Positions 42,836-52,114 of a stretch of DNA of 64,000 nucleotides are shown here, piece after piece; the stretch's first letter is position 1; every line of letters begins with the position of its first letter. Under the pieces are notes generated by a model. It was not told the origin of the DNA. It saw only the letters and a list, made by a program, of their open reading frames with translations, and ran no database searches. The stretch is taken from the NCBI RefSeq assembly GCF_027925525.1, contig NZ_BSDJ01000040.1, forward strand, positions 1 through 64,000, in the 5' to 3' direction. The position numbers and the translations under genes are program-made. This DNA is from Paenibacillus tyrphae. Lineage in GTDB: Bacteria; Bacillota; Bacilli; Paenibacillales; NBRC-103111.

Positions 42836-43629
42836 TGAGGATCGAATCGCTTGGCGCGGAGCCTGTAGAATGCTTCGCTTATCGGACTGCGACCGGCTCA
42901 GGCGGTATTGGGGAAGCGCAGCTGCCTGTGTACGTGGGACAGATGAGCGGTTTGCCGCCTTCGGTCGACGCGCTGATCGTGACCTCCGATTTGCAGGGGA
43001 CGATGCGGACCACGGACGGGAAGGACGTCATGCTCGGCGAAGGACTCCCCGACTATTTGTCGCTGCTGATCGGCATCGAGCGGCCTGATCTTGCCCCCGA
43101 TCGGGTCGGCGTCCTGCTATGCGGCGATCTGTATGGCGACCTCCGGCGAGGAGGCAGCGGCGATCCGTCCGGCGTATGGTTTACGTTCGGCGAAACGTTT
43201 CGTTGGGTCGTCGGAGTGGCCGGCAATCACGATCTGATGGACGATGCGAAGAAGCGACAGCTCTCCGGCCGAAGCAACATCTGTCTGATCGACCGACCGG
43301 GAATCGTCGAATTCGGCGACGCGGCATGGGGTGGTCTCGGAGGCGTGATCGGCAGACCGGACAAGCCGAACCGGATGATGGAAGCGGACTACCTGCAAGC
43401 CTTGCGTAAGCTGCTTAAGAAGCAACCTCATGCGCTGCTGCTTCACCAAAGCCCGGACGTGCCGGAGCGGGGATGCGCAGGCAGTCCCGAAATTCGCACG
43501 GTATTGGAAAGCGGACCGGAAGCGCTCGTATTCTGCGGACATTCCCATTGGAACGATCCGCTGGCTTGCCTGCCGGGCGGAACGCAAGTCTTGAACGTCG
43601 ATGCCAAGGTGTGCATCTTTACAAGATAG
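42832..43629 (+). CDS. Calcineurin-like metallophosphoesterase
   Basis: A 265-residue protein with metal-site motifs in the expected order: D in TSDLQG, GDLYGD, GNHDLMDD, H in LLLHQSPD, and GHSHW. It should hydrolyse phosphoesters with a dinuclear metal centre. The first motif reads SDLQG instead of DxH, a change of one usual ligand. Close in size to Ser/Thr phosphatase or nucleotidase members; substrate unknown. Second gene of an operon with the hypothetical protein; convergent with the anti-sigma gene. Confidence 0.85.
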   Translation: MMRIESLGAEPVECFAYRTATGSGGIGEAQLPVYVGQMSGLPPSVDALIVTSDLQGTMRTTDGKDVMLGEGLPDYLSLLIGIERPDLAPDRVGVLLCGDLYGDLRRGGSGDPSGVWFTFGETFRWVVGVAGNHDLMDDAKKRQLSGRSNICLIDRPGIVEFGDAAWGGLGGVIGRPDKPNRMMEADYLQALRKLLKKQPHALLLHQSPDVPERGCAGSPEIRTVLESGPEALVFCGHSHWNDPLACLPGGTQVLNVDAKVCIFTR

Positions 43630-43657
43630 GGCGGAGGCAGGGGGGAAGCAACAAGAA

Positions 43658-43681
43658 ACACCGGCCATATCGGACCGGTGT
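43658..43681. terminator. Hairpin between convergent phosphoesterase and anti-sigma genes
   Basis: Arms ACACCGG (43658-43664) and CCGGTGT (43675-43681). The tail is only moderately T-rich (CTCTGTTCTCT). Confidence 0.45.
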
Positions 43682-43701
43682 CTCTGTTCTCTAACCTGCG
43701 G

Positions 43702-44982
43702 CTAAGGCTGATCCTTTCGCCGCTCCGGATCGAACGCCCGGTAGCTGCCGGGCAAATCCTGCTCCGTCGTCAGCTTGGTCAGCTCTACGGTTTGAATGTT
43801 CCCGCTCAGATCCATCGCTTTAATCTCGACGCTGTGATAAGTCAGCTTCCGCTCTTGCAGCGTTCGAAGAACGGCTGCGCTTTTGGCCAAAAACGCTTCC
43901 TTCGTCAGCTTCTCGTATCTTGCATCGGACGCGCCGAATAGGATCTCGTAGCGCAGCTTCCCGCTCTCGCTGGCCCGCAGCTTCTCCGCTTTGTCCAGTT
44001 TGTCGGGGGCCAAATAATAGAAGTTGGCGTTCAATTCGTCCTGCGTAATCTCCAGCTCGGCTTGCGGAGAAGCTTGCACGTTGAGCGAAGGCATCGGATC
44101 GACCGCAGCGGCAATCGCAGTTTTCAAATCGTCGCTGCGTTCTTCGCTAAATTGGTTGTCCAGCTTAAATTTGTACTCGTCGGTCACGCTGCCGTCCCGG
44201 TGGAAGCCGATGCTTGCCGTCTGCCGCACGCCGTTCATCACAAACTCGAACTTCCCGTAATGCCGCCTGTCTTTGAAGTTGAAGAACACTTTCTTGAAGT
44301 CGAGCGTCCCTTGTTCATACGTCCGGTTGACGTATTCATTCGTTTGAAGCAGCGCCTTCGTATATCCGACGGGATTGCCCCAGAAGGAGAAATAACTGGC
44401 ACAGCCGAAGTAAAGGATCGCCGCTCCAAGCGCGATTAATCCCGTTTTGGCTGCTGTTTTCGCCTGCCTGAGCCCCTGCTTTACCAATAGCGCAGCCCCG
44501 ATGCCGATAGCCGCATTGACAAGAGCGATAACGGTAAAGAACGGAATATAGCTCGAATTGTGCTCGCTTAACAGCCCGCCCAGCAAGCCGAACGGAATCG
44601 TTGACGCAACAATCGGCAGCGTACGGGAGTAGTATAATCGGCACACGAATGGAGTGAGGATCAGGAATGGAATCGTCGACAGAAAGTGAACCTCCGCACC
44701 GCTGATAATGCAGGTCATCAGCATCGCCACCAGTACGCTGACCAGCTTGATCCTGCGCTGATATTTGCCGAGCTGCGCTATCAGCTCCTCAATCTGCCGC
44801 TTCTTGTCCGGCTCGGGCCGGCTCTGCTCGTGGCTCTCATAATCCTGCTTCATCGTCTCATAATAGCGGCGGCACTCCTCGCAATCCGCAATATGCCGTT
44901 CCACAAGCACGGCGCTCTCTTCGCTCGAGAGCCCCTCCACATAGAGCGGCATTAAATCTTTCACGATACTACATGTGTTCAT
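43702..44982 (-). CDS. Zinc-finger anti-sigma factor with membrane domain
   Basis: A 426-residue protein. The N-terminal 60 residues carry the ZAS pattern, Cys4 with H-x3-C-x2-C (RHIADCEECRRYYE), typical of ECF anti-sigma factors. About four to six hydrophobic segments follow (90-215), then an extracytoplasmic region of about 200 residues without a recognised domain. It overlaps the sigma gene by 14 bases and should hold it inactive at the membrane. Release is expected upon an envelope signal, perhaps sensed by the C-terminal domain. Confidence 0.88.
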   Translation of the reverse strand: MNTCSIVKDLMPLYVEGLSSEESAVLVERHIADCEECRRYYETMKQDYESHEQSRPEPDKKRQIEELIAQLGKYQRRIKLVSVLVAMLMTCIISGAEVHFLSTIPFLILTPFVCRLYYSRTLPIVASTIPFGLLGGLLSEHNSSYIPFFTVIALVNAAIGIGAALLVKQGLRQAKTAAKTGLIALGAAILYFGCASYFSFWGNPVGYTKALLQTNEYVNRTYEQGTLDFKKVFFNFKDRRHYGKFEFVMNGVRQTASIGFHRDGSVTDEYKFKLDNQFSEERSDDLKTAIAAAVDPMPSLNVQASPQAELEITQDELNANFYYLAPDKLDKAEKLRASESGKLRYEILFGASDARYEKLTKEAFLAKSAAVLRTLQERKLTYHSVEIKAMDLSGNIQTVELTKLTTEQDLPGSYRAFDPERRKDQP

Positions 44983-45457
44983 CCTCGCCGTACTCCTTTC
45001 TCAGCTTTTCTTTCATCCGGTAAAAATTAACGCGGCAGTACGTTTCGGTCCGGTCGGTCAAGTGCGCAATTTCCTTAAAAGATAGCCCATGGAGCAGCCG
45101 CAGCCGCATAATATCGCGGTGGGGCGGGTCAAGCCTGTTCAACCGTTCCACGATTTGCTCAGCCAGTACCTTGTCGCTAAAATCCGTATGGGCGGCGAGC
45201 TCTGCTTCGGGAGAATCGTCCAGCGGAAGCTGAAGTTTGTTTTTTCGCAGGCTCCGGTACAACTGATGCTTGGCGATGCCGAACAGCCACGTTTTGATCG
45301 AGGAACCGCCCTTGAAGCTGTCCATATGCCGGAGCGCTTCGAGAAACGTATTTTGTATAATGTCGTCGATATGGTCGGGGTTCGGGTACCGGGTAATCAG
45401 GAAACGATACAAATCGTCGTAATAAAGCAGATAGATCTTCGTTATCGGATCATACAT
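44969..45457 (-). CDS. ECF-type RNA polymerase sigma factor
   Basis: A 162-residue sigma factor. Region 2 is YYDDLYRFLITRYPNPDHIDDIIQNTFLEALRHMDSFKGGSSIKTWLFGIAKHQLY; region 4 is RLNRLDPPHRDIMRLRLLHGLSFKEIAHLTDRTETYCRVNFYRMKEKLR. ATG 45457 is used because AGAAGGTG precedes it by 5 bases; an upstream frame of 20 codons has no ribosome site. A TGTAACG (minus strand, 45534-45528) upstream resembles ECF -35 boxes, so it may drive its own operon. Followed by its anti-sigma gene. Confidence 0.92.
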   Translation of the reverse strand: MYDPITKIYLLYYDDLYRFLITRYPNPDHIDDIIQNTFLEALRHMDSFKGGSSIKTWLFGIAKHQLYRSLRKNKLQLPLDDSPEAELAAHTDFSDKVLAEQIVERLNRLDPPHRDIMRLRLLHGLSFKEIAHLTDRTETYCRVNFYRMKEKLRKEYGEDEHM

Positions 45458-45669
45458 TAACGCACCTTCTTGTCGGCTGGGTTTCGTAAGAGCTCTCTTT
45501 CTTATTAGTGCCATCAAGCGGGGATTTCGTTACAGCCGTCCTTTCCAAAATTGTAAAATAACACGCAAGGTTTGTCAGCCAAATGCTGGCGCTTTTCACA
45601 TCGAAGTAGATCGAAAGCCACGAGGTATGCTACCATGTTCGGTAGAATGGAGTGGACAAGGTGGACAAA

Positions 45670-46356
45670 ATGAAAATTTTAATTATCGAAGACGAAGAAG
45701 CGATCGCGGACTTGCTGGCCTACGGCTTGAACAAAGAAGGCTTCCTTACGACGATCTCCCATACCGGAGCGGATGGACTCAAGGCCATCGAGCACTTCCA
45801 GCCGGATATGCTGCTGCTTGATTGGATGCTCCCGGACGTCAGCGGGCTCGATATATGCAAAAAGGTAACGGAGACCCAAAATATTCCGATCATCATGCTG
45901 ACGGCCAAATCGGACATTACGGACAAAATTGTTGGCCTGGAGTTTGGCGCCGATGACTATATTACCAAGCCGTTCGACCTCCGGGAAGTGATCGCGCGCA
46001 TCCGGACGATATTCCGGAGAATGACCCATCCCCTTAAGCCTGCGGAGGAGCCGGCCGACGAGCCGATCCGGTTCAAAAATATTGAAATCACCGAAAGCGA
46101 GCGGCTGGTCCGGAAAAATAACGAGATCGTCGAGCTGACGCCCAAGGAGTTCGATCTGCTGATGACGTTGTACCGGCACCGGGGCAAAATTTTTACCCGG
46201 ACGGAGCTGCTGGATTTCGTATGGGGCTACGAATATGTCGGCGATACGCGGACGGTCGATATTCATATCCAACGGCTGCGCAAAAAGCTGGAAGCGGGCG
46301 ACGTGATCGTGACCGTGTTCGGGGTGGGGTACAAATTTGACAAACAGGTGGATTAA
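45670..46356 (+). CDS. OmpR-family response regulator
   Basis: A 228-residue protein. Receiver with E7-D8, phospho-acceptor D51 (LLLDWMLPDVSGLD) and TKPFDLREV; winged helix LTPKEFDLLMTLYRHRGKIFTRTELLDFVWG and VDIHIQRLRKKL. ATG 45670 follows AAGGTGG by 5 bases; in-frame GTG codons upstream are possible. It forms a three-gene operon with the kinase and a propeller lipoprotein. It may act on the repeated upstream element at 49674 and 57629, but that is only proximity. Confidence 0.92.
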   Translation: MKILIIEDEEAIADLLAYGLNKEGFLTTISHTGADGLKAIEHFQPDMLLLDWMLPDVSGLDICKKVTETQNIPIIMLTAKSDITDKIVGLEFGADDYITKPFDLREVIARIRTIFRRMTHPLKPAEEPADEPIRFKNIEITESERLVRKNNEIVELTPKEFDLLMTLYRHRGKIFTRTELLDFVWGYEYVGDTRTVDIHIQRLRKKLEAGDVIVTVFGVGYKFDKQVD

Positions 46357-46360
46357 AGGC

Positions 46361-47833
46361 ATGATCCCGGCTCCGACTATCAAAGTGAAATTTTTGTTGG
46401 GTCTCTTTGTTATTTTCGCCGCCTCGTTTTTGCTGCTCAATCACTTTATCGTGCAGATTATCGAGACCAGCAACGAGAAGATCATTACCCAAGATTTGAT
46501 CGGCCTCAAGAAGAACAGCAGCGTCTATGTGAAGCAGGCTTTTATGATCAATCATTTCGGCAACGACGAGATCTATTTCCGCCAAATGGCGAAAGACGTG
46601 GTGGAAGAGCTTCGGCAGGTTACTTCCAGCGAGATTAGCGCTTACGGCGTGAATGGCGAGCTGATCTATGCATCGGGTAACTGGAAGAATTCCAATACGG
46701 CGGGCGACGATCTGGACCATGCCTTGAACGGCAAAACCTCGTACACGATCAACTACACGGATAGTGCTGCGGAAGCTTACTATTCGTATCCGGTCGTCAT
46801 CGACGGGCAAAAAGTAGGGATTTTGCGCTTCGCCAAAGATTTTTCCTTGCTGTATGAGCAGAGCAGGAATATTTTGGATTTTATTTCGTGCGTTACGATC
46901 GCCATCTTCGCTGCTGCATTTATCTTTTCGTATATTTTATCGCGAAACATCACGATCCCGATCGTCAAGCTGACCAAGGCTTCGACGGAAGTGACGAACG
47001 GCAATCTGGATATTCGCCTTTCATTTCGAAGGAAAGACGAGATCGGCCAACTAGCGGATAACTTCGGTACGATGATCGAGAAGATCAAGGCCCAGATCGG
47101 ACGCATTGAACAGGACCGGGACCGTTTGGAGGAGCTGAACCGCCATCGCAAGCAGTTTTTCGACAATGTGACGCACGAGTTAAAAACGCCGCTGACGTCC
47201 ATCCTGGGCTACGCCCAAATGATCAAGGAAAACGGACAAACCGACGAAGCCTTCTTCGGCAAAGGCATGAATCATATCGTCGACGAGAGCAAGAGGCTTC
47301 ACGATATGGTGGTTAAATTATTGGAGCTTTCCAAGGAAACGTCCGACCGGGAAGCGTTCGAGCCTGTCTTGGCCGGACGGCTGCTTCAAGACGTCTGCGA
47401 GGGCATGAAATTTAAAGCCGAGCGATACCGGAAAACGATTCGCTGCGAGGTGGAGGACGGATTGTGCGTTTATGGGAGAGAGACCCAATTAAGGCAATTG
47501 TTCATCAATATTATCGATAATGCGATTAAGTACGGCTTCGCGCATACGGCGATTTCGGTGAAGGCGCAGCTTGTCACAGGCCGCGTGCACATGACGGTTG
47601 CGAATCAAGGGGAAGACATCCGCCCTGAAGATTTGGCGAAAATTTTCGAGCCGTTCTACCGGGCCAATATGCGGAAGTCCAAAGAACTGGGCAGCTGCGG
47701 CTTAGGGCTCAGCATCTGCAAAGCGATTGTCGACGACCACCAGGGGAGCATCGAGATCCGGAGCGCCGATCAGGAAACGAGTGTAGCGATTGAACTCCCT
47801 TATACGAAGCCGAAGAGAGGACATGCAGAATGA
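46361..47833 (+). CDS. Sensor histidine kinase
   Basis: A 490-residue kinase: TM1 (about 9-30), extracytoplasmic domain of about 130 residues (single-Cache-like, with EISAYGVNGELIYASGNW and YYSYPVVIDGQKVGILRFAKDFS), TM2 (about 168-190), HAMP, HisKA with His272 (VTHELKTP), and HATPase with QLFINIIDNAIKYGF and GSCGLGLSICKAIV. ATG 46361 lies 4 bases after the regulator stop; a TTG at 46337 in frame is an alternative. Its ATGA end is coupled to the lipoprotein gene, a typical arrangement for a sensor with an accessory lipoprotein. Confidence 0.92.
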   Translation: MIPAPTIKVKFLLGLFVIFAASFLLLNHFIVQIIETSNEKIITQDLIGLKKNSSVYVKQAFMINHFGNDEIYFRQMAKDVVEELRQVTSSEISAYGVNGELIYASGNWKNSNTAGDDLDHALNGKTSYTINYTDSAAEAYYSYPVVIDGQKVGILRFAKDFSLLYEQSRNILDFISCVTIAIFAAAFIFSYILSRNITIPIVKLTKASTEVTNGNLDIRLSFRRKDEIGQLADNFGTMIEKIKAQIGRIEQDRDRLEELNRHRKQFFDNVTHELKTPLTSILGYAQMIKENGQTDEAFFGKGMNHIVDESKRLHDMVVKLLELSKETSDREAFEPVLAGRLLQDVCEGMKFKAERYRKTIRCEVEDGLCVYGRETQLRQLFINIIDNAIKYGFAHTAISVKAQLVTGRVHMTVANQGEDIRPEDLAKIFEPFYRANMRKSKELGSCGLGLSICKAIVDDHQGSIEIRSADQETSVAIELPYTKPKRGHAE

Positions 47834-48957
47834 AGCGAATATTCCTGTGGGCGGCGGCGTATGTTCTGCTGGCCGTTATCGTCACCGGCTGTACGGGGGC
47901 GCTGAAATCGAAGACCGTTATTATTCCCGACACGGATGAAGGCCGCGAGCCGCAGAGCTTAAGCGAGACGTTCGAAGTGAACAAAATTTATAAACTGCAG
48001 GAGAACGAGGATGGCGAGCTGTTCGGCTGGACCGACAAGGAGCACGTGCTTGGATATTTTGGTAAAAGAGGCCGGGAGCGAGGCTTCGAGCAGCTGGACT
48101 ACGAACTCAAGACCCGGCAGTCATGGCCGGACATTAATGGATTTGTGCACGGCGTCAAAGTATCTGCCGACGGCGCGTATGCTTCGTTTTCCGTTCAGAC
48201 CGGCGGCAAAGAGAAATTAATGCTGCTTCATTTGGCGGATCAAAAGCAAACCGTCCTGCGGGAGTGGACCAACAAAGAGGGTGCTGTCGTGGCGGGACAG
48301 ATGTCGTGGTCGAATAACGGGCGCTACGTCTCCTTTGTGCAAGAGAACGGGAACCAGGAGGCTGTCATTGTCGTTTATGACGTGACACGTCAGGAGACGA
48401 AGGAATTCAAGTTCACCGGGAAAACGGAGAACGATCACATTTACTCCGTTCAGGTTTCGGATGACGGGGCAAGCGCGTTAATTTTCAAAATAGCGGCTCG
48501 TCAGCCGTATATCGTTTTCGGTTCACTTCAAGGCGATGCCTTCGTAAGCCAGTATGAGCATCCCGTAAGCAGCGAGGGAAACGGCGATTTTGTGAATGAC
48601 GATCAAATCGTTTTTGTCGGGGAGGAAGGTTCGTTAACGTTATTCGACCGCCGGAATACGAAGACAACGATTTTGCTTGAACGGAGCGGCGTGTTTCAGC
48701 TCTCGCGCGACCGCAAATATATCGCCTACTCCAAAGGCCGCGAAAATCTGTACGTGGCCAAGCTGCAAGGAAACAATATCATGAACGAAAAAGAAATCTA
48801 CAAGGGAATCGTTCCCGAGCAAATCGAGTGGAGTCCGGACAACCGGAGGATGCTGCTGAACGGCAGGAAATTGTATGAATCCCGTCCTGTCGTCAGCACT
48901 CCGAGTCCCGCCCCTTTTTCCCAGAACAACTCCCTATTTATTATTGAGTTTAAGTGA
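47830..48957 (+). CDS. Lipoprotein with beta-propeller-like repeats, accessory to the two-component system
   Basis: A 375-residue protein. Signal peptide with lipobox VTGC (Cys about residue 21). The mature part has repeated blade-like phrases (VKVSADGAYASFSVQ, MSWSNNGRYVSFVQE, VQVSDDGASALIFKI, FQLSRDRKYIAYSKG, IEWSPDNRRMLLNGR), the TolB/WD40-type pattern. It overlaps the kinase gene by ATGA, so it probably works at the outer membrane face with the kinase as a sensor or modulator. A role in signal detection is inference. Confidence 0.82.
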   Translation: MKRIFLWAAAYVLLAVIVTGCTGALKSKTVIIPDTDEGREPQSLSETFEVNKIYKLQENEDGELFGWTDKEHVLGYFGKRGRERGFEQLDYELKTRQSWPDINGFVHGVKVSADGAYASFSVQTGGKEKLMLLHLADQKQTVLREWTNKEGAVVAGQMSWSNNGRYVSFVQENGNQEAVIVVYDVTRQETKEFKFTGKTENDHIYSVQVSDDGASALIFKIAARQPYIVFGSLQGDAFVSQYEHPVSSEGNGDFVNDDQIVFVGEEGSLTLFDRRNTKTTILLERSGVFQLSRDRKYIAYSKGRENLYVAKLQGNNIMNEKEIYKGIVPEQIEWSPDNRRMLLNGRKLYESRPVVSTPSPAPFSQNNSLFIIEFK

Positions 48958-49136
48958 AGCGTCCAAAGTTAAAACATTTCAATCGACATCTATCTACAGG
49001 AATTTGCAACTTCTATACAAGAAAATACAATTTTTTAGCGAGATAAACTAAATCTTACAAATCGGAAACGAGATAGAATATCATTACTTTTGTTCGGACT
49101 CAAACTAATCTGAAACAAAGGAGAGATGATTGTTTA

Positions 49137-49577
49137 ATGAAAAAGTCCTTGTTGATGTTATCGGCCTTCACACTTCTGATGTCCGCCGCTCCGATCAGCG
49201 CTTTCGCGAAAGAGACGGCAACTACTCCGCAAAACGTACAGACTGGCGATGCAGGCTTGTTCTCGTACAAGTATTATTTCGAGCTCGGAACGGGGCTGTT
49301 AACCAGATTTGGTAAATCGGGGGAATTTCGGCCTGTTAGTGATGAACTGACCTTGACGGTTTCTCAGTCCAGCTCGGGAGATACGAAAGTTATCTATATG
49401 CTATACGAAGTAGAGGGGATTAGGGAAACAAAGGTCGGCGACATCGTTGTCACAGGGAATAAAACGGACGAAGCGCTCGAGAAAAAATTTCATGTGAACC
49501 CGGACAAACAGCACATTATCGCTGTGGCGAACAAAAGCAACAATAGAACGAAAGTGCATGTGAAAGTTAGCCCGTAA
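49137..49577 (+). CDS. Small secreted protein of unknown function (paralogue of the 56668 gene)
   Basis: A 146-residue protein with a clear signal peptide (1-25, ends SAFAK). The mature part is beta-rich, with VIYMLYEVEGIRETKVGDIVVTGN, which parallels YYRVYEVVDGKTTRLDDFHVTGD in the 149-residue secreted protein at 56668. Both are of similar size with a similar layout, so they appear related. AAAGGAG lies 12 bases before ATG. Monocistronic with its own terminator. Function unknown. Confidence 0.72.
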   Translation: MKKSLLMLSAFTLLMSAAPISAFAKETATTPQNVQTGDAGLFSYKYYFELGTGLLTRFGKSGEFRPVSDELTLTVSQSSSGDTKVIYMLYEVEGIRETKVGDIVVTGNKTDEALEKKFHVNPDKQHIIAVANKSNNRTKVHVKVSP

Positions 49578-49593
49578 GCCGGGGAAACTCAAG

Positions 49594-49625
49594 GAGCAGG
49601 AGGGATAACCTTGCTGCTCTTTTTT
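49594..49625 (+). terminator. Terminator of the small secreted protein gene
   Basis: Arms GAGCAG and CTGCTC with partial inner AGG/CCT pairing, then six T. Confidence 0.75.
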
Positions 49626-49673
49626 GTGTCCCGCCAGTGTCATCATCCTGGTTAGGGATTTTTTTGCGTTGAG

Positions 49674-49772
49674 AACCCGCTATTTTGCCGGATTTTGTCC
49701 ATCGTTGTCCATCTCCGTTACATTTTGTTTACAAGTTGGAGAAGTTTTGGTAACAACGCTGACTTATAACTA
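49674..49772 (+). repeat. 99-bp upstream element, copy A
   Basis: Gap-free match to 57629-57727 with about 14 differences by eye. It contains GTTACA-TTTTG-TTTACA, a direct repeat with 11-base period like OmpR/PhoP-type boxes, and ends in TATAACTA about 38 bases before the deacetylase start. It looks like a shared promoter-operator. Confidence 0.7.
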
Positions 49773-49810
49773 GGTTCATGGAAACAAATTTCATAGAAAG
49801 GTAGAACGAG

Positions 49811-50566
49811 ATGAAGAGGATAAGACGACTATTGCGTTTGCGGATTGGTATCGTTGTGCTCGCGGTGCTATCCAGCTATTTCATCGCCGATGCGATGCTT
49901 CCCCAGACGGAGGCAAAAGTTAGAGAAGTAAAGGGAGAGCAAGTCCAGAGTCAGGCGAACCTGAAGCCGCCGAAGAAGGAGAAACAGGTTGCATTGACCT
50001 TTGACGATGGGCCGGATGCGAAATATACCGTCAAAATTTTGGATATTTTGAAAAAACATAACGCGAAAGCGACTTTTTTTGTCGTCGGCTATCAGGCGGA
50101 GAAACACCCGGATGTGCTGTCCCGCATCGTCAAGGAAGGGCACATGCTGGGGAATCATACGTGGAGCCACAAGGATCTGACCAAGCTGAGCGGGCAGCAG
50201 ATCAACAATGAAATCGTCAAGATGAACAAGGTGATCCAGAACGCAACGGGCGAGGCCCCTAAGTATGTCCGGACGCCTTACGGCGCGGTTTCCAAAAAAG
50301 TAACCGAAGCCATCGAACAAAACGGTCAGCACAATGTGCTGTGGAATGTCGATACACGCGATTGGGCCGGAGCGACGCCGGAGGACATGCTGAAAAACGT
50401 CAAAGCGAATCTGAAGCCCGGAGGCATCATTCTGATGCACAGCTTCGGCGGCAAAAAAGGCGATCTGAGCAATACGATTGAATTGCTGCCCAAGATGATC
50501 GAGGAATTGCAGGAAGAAGGCTATTCGTTTGTGACGATTGATGAATTAAAACCAAAAAGCTCTTAA
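49811..50566 (+). CDS. Polysaccharide deacetylase (NodB/CE4 family)
   Basis: A 251-residue protein with an N-terminal membrane anchor or signal (about 12-30) and a CE4 domain with all motifs: TFDDGPD (metal and base Asp), GNHTWSH (metal His pair), RTPYGA, DTRDWAG, and LMHSFGG. It should remove N-acetyl groups from peptidoglycan or another surface glycan at the cell exterior. First gene of a transcript that also carries the binding-protein gene 15 bases downstream. Controlled by repeat element copy A. Confidence 0.92.
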   Translation: MKRIRRLLRLRIGIVVLAVLSSYFIADAMLPQTEAKVREVKGEQVQSQANLKPPKKEKQVALTFDDGPDAKYTVKILDILKKHNAKATFFVVGYQAEKHPDVLSRIVKEGHMLGNHTWSHKDLTKLSGQQINNEIVKMNKVIQNATGEAPKYVRTPYGAVSKKVTEAIEQNGQHNVLWNVDTRDWAGATPEDMLKNVKANLKPGGIILMHSFGGKKGDLSNTIELLPKMIEELQEEGYSFVTIDELKPKSS

Positions 50567-50581
50567 CAGGAGGAACAGAAC

Positions 50582-51961
50582 ATGAGAAAAGCATGGCTAA
50601 GCCTAAGCGGCTGCCTATTGATGATCGCGGCGACGGCTTGCAGCGCCGGTGGAGGCCCTGAAGGAGCGACGCAGCAGGAAGGCGGCCCGAACAAGAACGA
50701 GGCGCAAGCGGAAACGGCAAACAAGACCGCCGAGTCTGTCCAATCGCAAGGCGGCAAGAAGACGGTTGTGCTCTCGACGTTTTTTGAGGACGATTTTTTC
50801 AAAGACGCGAAGCGCAAATATGAGGCGAAGCACCCAAATATCGAGATCCAGCTTCAGTATGTCCCGACGGACGACAGTCGCGGCGAGGAGAATGTGGAAA
50901 ACTTTATCAAAAAGACGAACACGCAGATGTTATCCGGGAAAGGGCCGGATCTGGTGGAGATGGACCTGCTGCCTATGGATAACTACGTGAATAAGAAAGT
51001 GCTTGCCAATTTGAGCGACATGATGGAGAAGGACCCTGAGTTCAAGAAGGATCAATATTTTCAGAACATTTTGGAAGGGATCAAGCTGAACGGCGGCGTC
51101 TACGGGATGCCGATCAATTTCTTCTTGTACGGTCTTGTCGGGGACGAAGAGGCGATCCGGAAAACGGGGGTGACCTTCGACGACGCCCGTTGGACCTGGA
51201 GCGAATTCAGCGAGACCGCCAAAGCGATGGCGAAAAAAGGAGATCAGCGTTATGGTTTTATGAGCTATCCCGCCGGACTGTTAAATGAAATGGTGAAAAA
51301 TAACTATTCCTTATATGTCGATCAGGCCAACCGGAAAGCCAATTTCCAATCCGAGCCCTTTATCAACTTAATGAAGCAAGTGAAATCGTTGTTTGACGAG
51401 AAGGTCGTGACGCAAGAGGCGCGCCAAGCGTATTTCAGAATGACGCAGATCAACTCGCCCGCGGATTATATTTTGACGCCGAAGGAAAATTTCGATCAAC
51501 CCAAGCTGTATTCCAAACCGAAGGGAGAAGGCCAAAAAGCCGGAGATTTTTTCCGGACTTACCGGACGATGGGCATAAACGAGAAATCCGCCGTCAAGAA
51601 GGAAGCCTGGGATTTTATCAAATTTCTGATGTCCGAGGAGATGCAGCCTTCACCGGAACGGGCTGGCTTTCCTCTGAACAAAGCCGTATTTCACAAGCAG
51701 GTGAAGCAATTGCTCCAAACCGGAACCGTCAAGGCTCACGAGCTCGGACCGCTGAAGGGCAAGACGTTCCAAGTCACCGAAGCGGATTTTCAGGGATTGG
51801 AGCGGCATCTGTCGGGGGCCGTTTATCAGGTGGCGTTCAAGCCTTCCAAGCTGGAAGCCATTATTATCAAAGAATCGGAAGCCTTCTTCAAGGGCCAAAA
51901 GTCCGCGGAGGACGTGGCAAAGCTGATTCAAAATCGGGCGACGACGTTCTTGAACGAATGA
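50582..51961 (+). CDS. CUT1-type ABC transporter substrate-binding lipoprotein
   Basis: A 459-residue lipoprotein: lipobox around ATACS (Cys about residue 20), an acidic linker, then an extracellular solute-binding protein type 1 fold (KTVVLSTFFEDDFFKDAKRKYEAKHPNIEIQLQYV, GKGPDLVEMDLLPMDNYV). Its permeases are probably those at 58433 and 59299, from which it is now separated by about 6.4 kb of mostly AT-rich DNA. A 24-base copy of the upstream element lies 13 bases after its stop. Ligand unknown; the deacetylase partner suggests a glycan fragment. Confidence 0.87.
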   Translation: MRKAWLSLSGCLLMIAATACSAGGGPEGATQQEGGPNKNEAQAETANKTAESVQSQGGKKTVVLSTFFEDDFFKDAKRKYEAKHPNIEIQLQYVPTDDSRGEENVENFIKKTNTQMLSGKGPDLVEMDLLPMDNYVNKKVLANLSDMMEKDPEFKKDQYFQNILEGIKLNGGVYGMPINFFLYGLVGDEEAIRKTGVTFDDARWTWSEFSETAKAMAKKGDQRYGFMSYPAGLLNEMVKNNYSLYVDQANRKANFQSEPFINLMKQVKSLFDEKVVTQEARQAYFRMTQINSPADYILTPKENFDQPKLYSKPKGEGQKAGDFFRTYRTMGINEKSAVKKEAWDFIKFLMSEEMQPSPERAGFPLNKAVFHKQVKQLLQTGTVKAHELGPLKGKTFQVTEADFQGLERHLSGAVYQVAFKPSKLEAIIIKESEAFFKGQKSAEDVAKLIQNRATTFLNE

Positions 51962-51973
51962 AGATGATCGGAA

Positions 51974-51997
51974 ACATTTTGTTTATAAGTTGGAGAA
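51974..51997 (+). repeat. Short copy B of the upstream element
   Basis: 24 bases identical to 49720-49743 except one (TTTATAAG for TTTACAAG). It lies just after the binding-protein stop and marks the left edge of the AT-rich insert. Confidence 0.6.
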
Positions 51998-52078
51998 TTC
52001 AGGAGAGGTGTTTGTGTGGAGAAAACTTTCGGTCGGTCGAGTTTTTTAGCCGAGATCGACCCGGTAGATAGAATAAGT

Positions 52079-52105
52079 ACCTTCGCAGGGAATGCGAAGG
52101 TTCTT
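52079..52105 (+). terminator. Terminator of the deacetylase/binding-protein transcript
   Basis: Arms ACCTTCGCA and TGCGAAGGT with a short loop, then TCTTTG. Confidence 0.65.
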
Positions 52106-52114
52106 TGTTTACGC

